From Candidatus Pacearchaeota archaeon (GTDB lineage Archaea > Nanobdellota > Nanobdellia > Pacearchaeales > GW2011-AR1), in assembly GCA_023132255.1 (NCBI GenBank), contig JAGLYK010000006.1, forward strand, positions 1 through 47,083: a DNA stretch of 47,083 bases, given 5' to 3'. Within the stretch, counting starts at the first letter, position 1; each line of letters begins with the position of its first letter. A model generated the notes under the pieces. That model made no database searches. It saw only the letters and a list, made by a program, of their open reading frames with translations, and was not told the origin of the DNA. This document shows positions 40,417 through 47,083 of this stretch, one piece after another. A program made the position numbers and the translations under genes.

Positions 40417-42327
40417 CTACCCAAAAGAAATCTTAGTAACTCCTCTGACATGTTTTATTTTTTCAATTAATTTGACAATATTATCCAGTTTCTGGGGAAC
40501 AACTACAAAAAAACATTCAGCAACATCATGAGATAATAACTTTGCATTTACTTCTTTTATTATAAAACTTTCTCGTGAAATAGTGTTTAATATATCTGCT
40601 AAAATTCCTGACCGGTCTGATGCCTGCACAATAATTTTTATCAACATGTTAAACGATTCCTTCCAAAAAACAGGAATTGCCTTGTCCTGGATATTTTTTA
40701 TTTTTTCGCAGCTTTTTGAATGCACCAGTATTTTTTTCTGAGATTTTATGACCCCTGCAAGTTCTTCTTTTGGAAGAGGTGAACAGCATTTTGCAAGAAT
40801 AAAATTTGATGTGGGAAATTCTTTAGAAACAACAATATTCTCAAATGTCTTTTTTTCTTTAGGTTTTATAGAAAGACTTTTTGAAACAGGCAAATCTCCA
40901 TGTTTTCTGATTCCCTTGCAAATCCCTTTTTTTGCACGACTGGAAATAACAAATTTAAGCCAGTCTCTTCTTGGGCGTTGATGTTTATTTGTAATAATCT
41001 CAATGACATCCCCAGAATTTAATTCTTTTTTAAGAGGGGAAAAAACACTGTTGATTCTTCCTCCAGTTGCATGATTTCCTATTTCCTGATGGATATAGTA
41101 GGCAAAATCAAGAAGTGTGGATTTCTTTGGCAGTTCAATTGCTTTTCCTTCTGGAGTATAACAATAAAATGTGTCCTCAAAAAGATTCAACTCTATTGTT
41201 TTTAAAAATTCTTTGTCTCTTGAAATGTTTTGCAAATCTAAAACTGAACGCAGCCAGGCAGTTTTTTTCTCAAACTGAATATTTGATTTTGATGTTTTGG
41301 ATTTTTTATAACTCCAGTGGGAAGCCACACCTTCTTCTGCAATATCATCCATCTTTTGAGTGCGAATTTGAACTTCTATTTCTTTTTTATTTTTGGTTTG
41401 CAGTAAAGTATGCAGTGACTGGTATCTATTTGGTTTTGGCTGGGAAATATAATCATCTAAAGTCCCAGGCACAGAATCATAATACTGGTGCAGAATCCCC
41501 AGAACATTATAACAATCTTCATCAGAAGAAACAATAATCCTCGCAGCAAAATGGTCTTGTTGTTTGTGTAAACTTTTTTTTCTTGAAGTAATTTTTTTAT
41601 AAATATTATAAATAGATTTTTCTCTGCCCTTAATTTCGCAAACATGAACTTTTCCTTTTAACAAATCCTTAATTTCTTTAATAAAATTTTTAATAAATAA
41701 TTCCCGCTCTTCTTTTGACTCTTTTAAAAAATTAGAAATTTCTTTATATTTTCTCGGGTTGATTATCTTAAATGCCTCTTCTTCCAAGTGTTTTTTCAGG
41801 TATCTTAAATCAAAGCGATTTGCTATTGGCGCGTAAATTTCAAGCACTTCTCTGGCAATGTGATTTCTTTCAGCCAATGGAAAACTTTTGATATTTAAGA
41901 GGTTGTCTAATTTGTCTGCAAGTTTGATGAAGACAATTCTGACATCGCGTAAAGAAGTTAATAATATTTTTCTTAGTGTTTCTGCTTCAATAGTTTTATT
42001 TTTAGATTTTATGATTTTTAATTGAGTTTGTCCGGAAACCAAATCAAATATTTCTCTGCTGAATTTTTCTTTGATTTCTTCAGGCAGGGCTTTTTTTTCA
42101 AGACCATAAAGAAGTCCGGCTGTTACAACTTCAGGGAAAAGTTTGCTTTTAACTAAAATACTTCCCAAAGAAATATTGCGGTTAATTGCCGGCTCTCCTG
42201 ACAAAAGTTTTTTTTCTTTAAAATGAACTTTTGAAAAAGAAATGGCTTTTTTAAAAACAGCAAGATCTTTTTGTGAGTAATTATTTTTCCTGCAAAGTGT
42301 TAAAAAATTTAATTCTTTCTTAAGCAT
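40417..42327 (-). CDS. RelA/SpoT homologue with degenerate hydrolase domain
   Basis: Long RSH architecture (636 aa with ATG 42327): HD-like domain (about 20-180), RelA synthetase (about 215-345), TGS (about 375-440), a Cys motif 'KCCSPLPKEE' and a C-terminal ACT domain (about 560-636). The hydrolase motif HDxxED is 'LYGLEK' (74-78) and the KLADRLHN region is 'KLADKLDN', so hydrolysis is probably lost. Synthetase motifs are kept: 'GREKSIYNIYKK', 'RYQSLHT' (301-307), 'EVQIRT' (318-323) and 'EEGVASHWSYK'. It should make (p)ppGpp but not degrade it. Bacterial origin is likely. Confidence 0.92.
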   Translation of the reverse strand: MLKKELNFLTLCRKNNYSQKDLAVFKKAISFSKVHFKEKKLLSGEPAINRNISLGSILVKSKLFPEVVTAGLLYGLEKKALPEEIKEKFSREIFDLVSGQTQLKIIKSKNKTIEAETLRKILLTSLRDVRIVFIKLADKLDNLLNIKSFPLAERNHIAREVLEIYAPIANRFDLRYLKKHLEEEAFKIINPRKYKEISNFLKESKEERELFIKNFIKEIKDLLKGKVHVCEIKGREKSIYNIYKKITSRKKSLHKQQDHFAARIIVSSDEDCYNVLGILHQYYDSVPGTLDDYISQPKPNRYQSLHTLLQTKNKKEIEVQIRTQKMDDIAEEGVASHWSYKKSKTSKSNIQFEKKTAWLRSVLDLQNISRDKEFLKTIELNLFEDTFYCYTPEGKAIELPKKSTLLDFAYYIHQEIGNHATGGRINSVFSPLKKELNSGDVIEIITNKHQRPRRDWLKFVISSRAKKGICKGIRKHGDLPVSKSLSIKPKEKKTFENIVVSKEFPTSNFILAKCCSPLPKEELAGVIKSQKKILVHSKSCEKIKNIQDKAIPVFWKESFNMLIKIIVQASDRSGILADILNTISRESFIIKEVNAKLLSHDVAECFFVVVPQKLDNIVKLIEKIKHVRGVTKISFG

Positions 42328-42413
42328 GTTTTTATCAGATAATGCAAATTTAAAAATGTTCACAATTATCAAAAAAAAGATAAAGATTTATTTTTGAAAG
42401 ATGTTAAAAAAGT

Positions 42414-42953
42414 TTATTTTTTCTTTTTTGTTTTAAGTGGTTCAACACTTTGAACTAAATAGGTTGTATCTGCTCTCCATGGCCATGTTGCTAATGGTTG
42501 CTTGTAAGTTATTTTAACTCTTTGACCATTTTCCATTTGTTGTTCTATTTGAGAATATAATTCATCAACATTTTCACTATGTTTCGCTGATTTGTCAATA
42601 CTAAAATCCCAAACTCCCGCACCTGTATAATCCCCTGTGCTTGTTCTTCCCTCTAATGAAAGTTGCCCTTCTTTAGTTTTCCAGATTAAACCTTTTTCAG
42701 AAATTTTATTTACAACTCCAACTCTTTGACCTCCAGAATATTCTATGTTGTTTCCAATTCCTTGGTAACTTCCAAAAATTAATGTGCTTGCAAGGAAAAT
42801 ACTTCTTGCCCATCTTCCAAAGAAATCTACAGAGGGAAAACTACTATAACTAAATTTTTTGTCTTTTTTTTCATATCTTTCCTTTCGCAAGTCATCGGCA
42901 TCGTTAAAAGTTGGAAACCATTTTTGTCTGAATGTGAATTTTTTCTTTTCCAT
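42414..42953 (-). CDS. Hypothetical single-membrane-span protein with beta domain (179 aa)
   Basis: Not named. A charged N-terminus, one membrane segment at about 48-62 ('SIFLASTLIFGSYQG'), then 'SGGQRVGVVNKISEKGLIWKTKEGQL', a barrel-like beta region, and an aromatic patch 'QPLATWPWRADTTYLV'. The tail is Lys-rich. Similar small proteins exist in many bacteria. It stands alone on the minus strand. Confidence 0.6.
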   Translation of the reverse strand: MEKKKFTFRQKWFPTFNDADDLRKERYEKKDKKFSYSSFPSVDFFGRWARSIFLASTLIFGSYQGIGNNIEYSGGQRVGVVNKISEKGLIWKTKEGQLSLEGRTSTGDYTGAGVWDFSIDKSAKHSENVDELYSQIEQQMENGQRVKITYKQPLATWPWRADTTYLVQSVEPLKTKKKK

Positions 42954-43042
42954 GCTATTTATGGATAAAATGTTCTTTATAAACTTTCCTATCTGTAACC
43001 ACTTTCAAATTAATTCTTCATCCTCAAAACTACTTAATAATC

Positions 43043-43051
43043 TATATAAAT
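43043..43051 (+). promoter_or_regulatory. TATA box of mcm
   Basis: TATATAAAT lies about 31-39 bp before the ATG (43082), so the start of RNA is about 10 nt before the codon. Confidence 0.5.
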
Positions 43052-43081
43052 CTATAAAAACTATCTCTGCTTTTTTTGGTT

Positions 43082-45106
43082 ATGGGTGAAGATAAACCAA
43101 AACCAAAAAACGAGGAATTAATAATTGAGGCAAAAAATTTTTTTGAGTCTTATAAAAAAGAATTAGGGGAATCCCTGAAAAAAGCAGATAATGTTATTTA
43201 TCTGGATTTTATGAAATTAACAGAATTCTCAAACAAGCTCGCAGATGAAATACTTTCAAATCCAGAGGAAACCCTGAGTCTTATTGAAGTGGCTGTTGAA
43301 GAATCAGGTCTTGTGAAAAACGCCAGAATAAGATTGAAAAATCTCCCGAAAGTCCAGGAGATGAAAATCCGGAATATTCGTTCAAAGCACTTGAATGAAT
43401 TAATTGTTATAGAGGGAATTATTCGTCAGGCTTCAGATGTTCTGCCTCAGGTTGTGAATGCGAAATTTGAGTGCCCAAGCTGCGGGACAATTATTTCGGT
43501 TTTGCAGATTGAAAAAAAATTCAGAGAACCTTCAAGATGCTCGTGTGGAAGAAGAGGCGGATTTAAATTAATCAGCAAGGAAATGGTTGACACTCAAAGA
43601 TTGGTAATTGAAGAATCGCCTGAATCTCTTGTGGGCGGGGAACAGCCAAAAAGAATTGACACTTTTGTGAAGGAGGATTTAGTTGAACCGCGAATGGAAG
43701 AAAAAACAACTCCTGGTGCAAGAGTCAAAATCATCGGCGTTTTAAAAGAAGTTCCTGTGCCGTTGTCAACAGGGGGCTTGTCAACAAGGTTCGCGCTCGC
43801 AATTGAAGTGAATAATATTATTCCTTTGGAAGAAACTTTTGAAGAATTAGATATAAGTGATGAAGATGAAAGACAAATTTTAGAATTATCAGAAGACCCA
43901 GAAGTATTTGAAAAATTCGCGCGAAGCATAACTCCAAGTGTCTGGGGTTATGAGGAAATAAAAAAGTCTTTAGTGTTGCAATTATTTTCAGGTGTGCAAA
44001 AAATTTATGCAGACGGACAAAAAAGCAGGGGAGATATCCACATTTTATTAGTAGGAGACCCTGGTGTGGCCAAATCTGTCACCCTGAATTTCATGGCAAA
44101 CATCTCTCCAAAAGGAAGATATGTTGTCGGTAAATCAACATCAGGTGCAGGGCTCACAGCAACAGTAGTAAGAGACGAGTATCTTAGAGGGTGGAGTCTG
44201 GAAGCAGGAGCAATGGTCTTGTCAAACAAGGGACTTGTCTGCATAGATGAGCTGGAGAAAATGGACCCAGGGGACAGAAGTGCCATGCATGAGGCAATGG
44301 AGCAGCAAACTGTGACAATTTCAAAAGCTAATGTGCAAGCTACATTGAGATCGGAAACTTCTGTGCTTGCAGCAGCAAATCCAAAATTTGGAAGATTTGA
44401 CCCTTACCAATCAATTGCCCAGCAAATTGACTTGCCTCCAACTTTGATTAACAGGTTTGATGTTATATTTACTTTGAGGGATTTGCCAGACAAAGATAAA
44501 GACCGAAGAATTGCAAGCCATGTTTTATCTGAACACAGAAAACAAGGGGAAGACATGTTAATCCCGAGGGACCTATTCAGAAAGTACATTGCTTATGCCA
44601 AACAAAGAATAAAACCAGAATTAAGTGAGGATGCAGTTGCAGAAATAAAAAAATTCTATGTTGACCTGAGGAACAAACCTGTTTCGTCGGATAGTGCAGT
44701 AAGGCCAATCCCGATTTCAGCAAGGCAGTTGCAAGCCCTGATAAGGATGTCTGAAGCCTCGGCAAAAGTAAGATTAAATAAAAAAGTCACAAAAGAAGAC
44801 GCTCAAAGAGCAATTGGAATTATAAAATATTATCTGACTCAGGTTGGTTATGATTACGAGTCAAAAACTTTTGACATTGACAAAATCACATTAGGAAGAA
44901 CTGCTTCGCAAAGAAACAAAGTGTTTATTGTAAGGGACTTGATAACTGAGCTTGAAGATAAAATGGGAAAATTAATTCCTGTTGAAGAAATTGAAAAAGA
45001 AATCGGGGACAAGCTGACAAAAACAGAATTAGACGACGCAATAACAGAACTTGTGAAAAACAGCATCATCTTCAAACCAAGACGAGGATATGTTCAGAAG
45101 ATGTGA
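43082..45106 (+). CDS. mcm: MCM replicative helicase
   Basis: Unwinds DNA at replication forks. I use ATG 43082, giving 674 aa. A TTG two codons earlier gives only two extra residues. Zinc motif is 'CPSCG...CSCG' (about 133-160). The AAA core has Walker A 'GDPGVAKS' (325-332), Walker B 'CIDELEK' (about 389), the sensor 'AAANPKFGRFD' and the arginine finger 'LINRFDVIF'. A winged-helix domain ends the protein. No GINS or polymerase gene is near. A clean TATA box precedes it. Confidence 0.97.
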   Translation: MGEDKPKPKNEELIIEAKNFFESYKKELGESLKKADNVIYLDFMKLTEFSNKLADEILSNPEETLSLIEVAVEESGLVKNARIRLKNLPKVQEMKIRNIRSKHLNELIVIEGIIRQASDVLPQVVNAKFECPSCGTIISVLQIEKKFREPSRCSCGRRGGFKLISKEMVDTQRLVIEESPESLVGGEQPKRIDTFVKEDLVEPRMEEKTTPGARVKIIGVLKEVPVPLSTGGLSTRFALAIEVNNIIPLEETFEELDISDEDERQILELSEDPEVFEKFARSITPSVWGYEEIKKSLVLQLFSGVQKIYADGQKSRGDIHILLVGDPGVAKSVTLNFMANISPKGRYVVGKSTSGAGLTATVVRDEYLRGWSLEAGAMVLSNKGLVCIDELEKMDPGDRSAMHEAMEQQTVTISKANVQATLRSETSVLAAANPKFGRFDPYQSIAQQIDLPPTLINRFDVIFTLRDLPDKDKDRRIASHVLSEHRKQGEDMLIPRDLFRKYIAYAKQRIKPELSEDAVAEIKKFYVDLRNKPVSSDSAVRPIPISARQLQALIRMSEASAKVRLNKKVTKEDAQRAIGIIKYYLTQVGYDYESKTFDIDKITLGRTASQRNKVFIVRDLITELEDKMGKLIPVEEIEKEIGDKLTKTELDDAITELVKNSIIFKPRRGYVQKM

Positions 45107-45122
45107 TTGGGGATTGAAAATT

Positions 45123-45842
45123 TTAAAGTAATCTTCTTAACTTTTCTCTCTCTTTTAAAAGTTTGTTAAACATTTTTTCAGAAATTTTTCCTATTTTACA
45201 TTTCTTAAATGGAATTTTCCCATAAATCCAAAATTCAGGAACTTCAAATTCCCCTTTTTTGTAATCTGAAACTCTTTTTATTGAAAGATAATATTTTCCA
45301 AAAACTTCTTTTACCATTTTAGGATGTTTTTCAATTTTAAATTTTGGATTCCAATTATTTAAGCCAAATTTCTTTTTAGAAAAAAGCGGACTCCAATATT
45401 TTTGGTCTAAAACAAAAGATTTTTTTGCAATTTCTTTTGTTACTTTAAATTTTAAAAATTGCCTGCCAATCTTATAAGATAATAAAGGAAGCATACCGCA
45501 TTTTATCCAACCTTGTGGGAGTTTTTCATCAAAACCAAGAACAAACTTATTTTGACTAAAAAATTCATTCAAAAGAGGATTTTTATATTTTAACTTTGCA
45601 CTTCTATATTTTGATTCATAAGAACCATTTTTTTGTTCTCTTTCATATTTCTTAATTGTTGATTTGTTTTCTTTTTTGTATTGCTTAAATTTTTTAATTT
45701 CCTTTTTGTCTAAAATTAATTCAGGGCATATTTCCAAAAGAATATCATAAGTATTTGTTTTAGCAAATGAAACATCTTTAATGTATCCACTTTTTTCAAT
45801 TTTGTTTATGTCTAGACTATAATGAAAAAATGTTTTAATCAT
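45123..45842 (-). CDS. Hypothetical protein (239 aa)
   Basis: Not recognised. Lys/Tyr-rich, soluble, with a beta-rich C-terminal half ('KYYLSIKRVSDYKKGEFEVPEFWIYGKIPFKKCKIG') and 'LPQGWIKCGMLPLLSYKIG' in the middle. It may resemble small RNA- or nucleic-acid-binding proteins, but no motif supports this. It converges on mcm with a 16-bp gap. Confidence 0.6.
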   Translation of the reverse strand: MIKTFFHYSLDINKIEKSGYIKDVSFAKTNTYDILLEICPELILDKKEIKKFKQYKKENKSTIKKYEREQKNGSYESKYRSAKLKYKNPLLNEFFSQNKFVLGFDEKLPQGWIKCGMLPLLSYKIGRQFLKFKVTKEIAKKSFVLDQKYWSPLFSKKKFGLNNWNPKFKIEKHPKMVKEVFGKYYLSIKRVSDYKKGEFEVPEFWIYGKIPFKKCKIGKISEKMFNKLLKEREKLRRLL

Positions 45843-46007
45843 AATTTATTAGAAACAACATATCTTTATTAATTTATCCTGCCCTAAAAATTAATTTTTA
45901 TTTTTTGTCAATCCTATGATTTTGTCTTCGTGGCTTTCCCCAACCCCATGCTAAATTCAAAAAAGTTCCACCAAAATGTTTTTAAAAGGACTTTTCTTGA
46001 AATTAAA

Positions 46008-46976
46008 ATGGATGAAGACAAACATATTCCTGAAAAAGAAGATGAGGAAACTCATTCTCATCAAGAGGGAAAGCTAACTAAAAAAATGAGGGAGAACCCG
46101 TGGATTCTTTCGACATTTGTTCTTGGGGTTTTGGGTTTGATATTATTAGTTGGAAATTTTTCTGGGGGGGTTACTGGGAATGTGGTTTCAGAAAATGATG
46201 CTGGAGAAGCTTTATTAAATTTTGCCAACAATCAAGGGGCAGAAGCAGAATTGGTTGATGTTGAAGATATTGGAGATTTTTATGAAGTTACTTTAATGGT
46301 GAAGGGGCAAAATCTTCCTTTGATGGTTACAAAAGATGGGGAATATTTTTTATCTGGAGGTTTAGTTTCCTTGAATGAAGTTCAACAACAAGATTCTCAA
46401 CAAGAAGAGTCTAAAGATATTATTAAATCTGATAAACCAGTTGTTGAGTTGTTTATTATGACTCATTGTCCTTATGGAACTCAGGCAGAAAAGGGAATGA
46501 TTCCTGTGATGGAAGCTTTGGGTGATAATGCAGATATTCAAATAAGATTTGTTCATTATTATATGCATGAACCAGAAGAAACAGAAACTCCAAGGCAAGT
46601 TTGTATAAGGGAAGAACAACCTGAGAAGTGGTTGACTTACTTAAGATGTTTCTTAGAAGATGGAGATGCAGATAGATGTTTGACAGAAGTAGGAATTAAT
46701 CAAGCTGAATTAAATGATTGTGTTAGTAATAATGCTGATGGATATTATGCAGAGGATTCTGATTTGAGTAATGATTATGGGGTTCAAGGAAGCCCGACTT
46801 TAGTTATTAATGGTGAAATCATAAGTAGTGCACGAAGTCCTGCAGCTTATTTAGAAACAATTTGTCAAGCGTTTAATGAAATGCCTTCAGAATGTGAATT
46901 AGAACTTGATACTAGTTCTCCAAGTCCAATGTGGGGATGGGATGCTTCTGGTTCTGATACAACTGCTCAATGCTGA
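46008..46976 (+). CDS. Anchored DsbA/thioredoxin-fold protein
   Basis: I take ATG 46008 (322 aa). Earlier in-frame starts at 45930 would add 26 residues with no supporting feature. An acidic, His-rich start leads to a membrane anchor at about 36-55 ('PWILSTFVLGVLGLILLV'), a small beta/alpha domain (about 60-125) and a thioredoxin-like domain (about 140-300). The redox site is 'HCPYG', with one Cys rather than CxxC, and 'GSPTLVING' has the cis-Pro. Several more Cys ('CIREEQ', 'YLRCFLEDGD', 'AQC') could pair with it. It probably works on disulfides outside the cell. Confidence 0.75.
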   Translation: MDEDKHIPEKEDEETHSHQEGKLTKKMRENPWILSTFVLGVLGLILLVGNFSGGVTGNVVSENDAGEALLNFANNQGAEAELVDVEDIGDFYEVTLMVKGQNLPLMVTKDGEYFLSGGLVSLNEVQQQDSQQEESKDIIKSDKPVVELFIMTHCPYGTQAEKGMIPVMEALGDNADIQIRFVHYYMHEPEETETPRQVCIREEQPEKWLTYLRCFLEDGDADRCLTEVGINQAELNDCVSNNADGYYAEDSDLSNDYGVQGSPTLVINGEIISSARSPAAYLETICQAFNEMPSECELELDTSSPSPMWGWDASGSDTTAQC

Positions 46977-47030
46977 TTAATATATTTCCACTACATAAAT
47001 ATTTTTAAACTATTCTCTTAAATTTACTTT

Positions 47031-47083
47031 ATGAAAAGGGTGATAACATCAGAATCTGTAACAGAAGGACATCCTGATAAAAT
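47031..47083 (+). CDS. metK: S-adenosylmethionine synthetase, bacterial type (3'-truncated)
   Basis: Only the first 17 codons are in the window. 'VITSESVTEGHPDK' is the ATP-binding start of bacterial and eukaryotic MetK. Archaeal SAM synthetases are a distinct family with a different N-terminus, so this copy is likely of bacterial origin. TATA-like DNA with 'TAAATATTTTTAAAC' lies about 30 bp upstream. Confidence 0.85.
   Translation, partial: MKRVITSESVTEGHPDK

Noticed and set aside
42328-42372. Longer RelA/SpoT start at a TTG (42372)
   Set aside because: The added 15 codons overlap a TATA-like stretch and add nothing to the HD domain; ATG 42327 is a better start.

Overview
This AT-rich window comes from an archaeon, most likely a small-genome DPANN lineage of the Pacearchaeota/Woesearchaeota kind. 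The archaeal marks are TBP, MCM, RadB, Cdc48, aRF1, Sec61-beta, NAC, L15e, Rpo11, two TFS-like zinc ribbons, type II methionine aminopeptidase, TATA boxes about 25 bp before tRNA genes, and few Shine-Dalgarno sites. The DPANN-like marks are many short unknown proteins, pilin-type N-terminal anchors on secreted proteins, and bacterial-looking genes (a long RelA/SpoT homologue and a bacterial-type MetK). The lineage is inferred from gene content only. There is no rRNA, CRISPR array, transposase or phage module.

Layout. 1-5 kb: end of a PUA-domain gene, map, an orphan CheY-like receiver, and a tight leftward operon (zinc-ribbon/AbrB regulator, M23 peptidase, Cdc48). 5-9 kb: signal peptidase I, two convergent TFS-type genes, tRNA-Lys(CUU) followed by two about 158-bp repeat units, CTP synthase and a winged-helix regulator. 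9-15 kb: phosphoesterase, topoisomerase IA, RadB, Rpo11 and an MBF1-like regulator. 15-20 kb: envelope and secretion genes (thioredoxin-fold protein, GT2 glycosyltransferase, anchored LpqC-type esterase), ScpB and a deacetylase-like protein. 20-28 kb: a nucleotidyltransferase/kinase-like pair, a short aRF1, ValRS, Sec61-beta with NAC, and an anchored transglutaminase-like protein. 28-33 kb: a membrane PD-(D/E)XK protein, a structured leader RNA, two paralogous helical proteins, a ParA/MinD ATPase and a split MetRS. 33-47 kb: MFS transporter, tRNA-Ile(GAU), L15e, DNA ligase, TBP, RelA/SpoT homologue, MCM, an anchored DsbA-like protein and the start of metK.

The most unusual content is not in single proteins. 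(1) A leader RNA at 29.05-29.20 kb can fold in mutually exclusive ways. One fold hides the start codon, and another stem covers the Shine-Dalgarno of the next gene. Its central hairpin is nearly repeated in a unit behind tRNA-Lys 22 kb away. (2) GC-rich palindromic elements lie in frame inside three unrelated genes (twice in the MBF1-like gene, once each in topA and metG) and are read in all three frames, like Rickettsia palindromic elements. (3) Several other genes have hairpins or inverted repeats at their promoters or ribosome-binding sites, which suggests much RNA- or operator-level control in a small genome.
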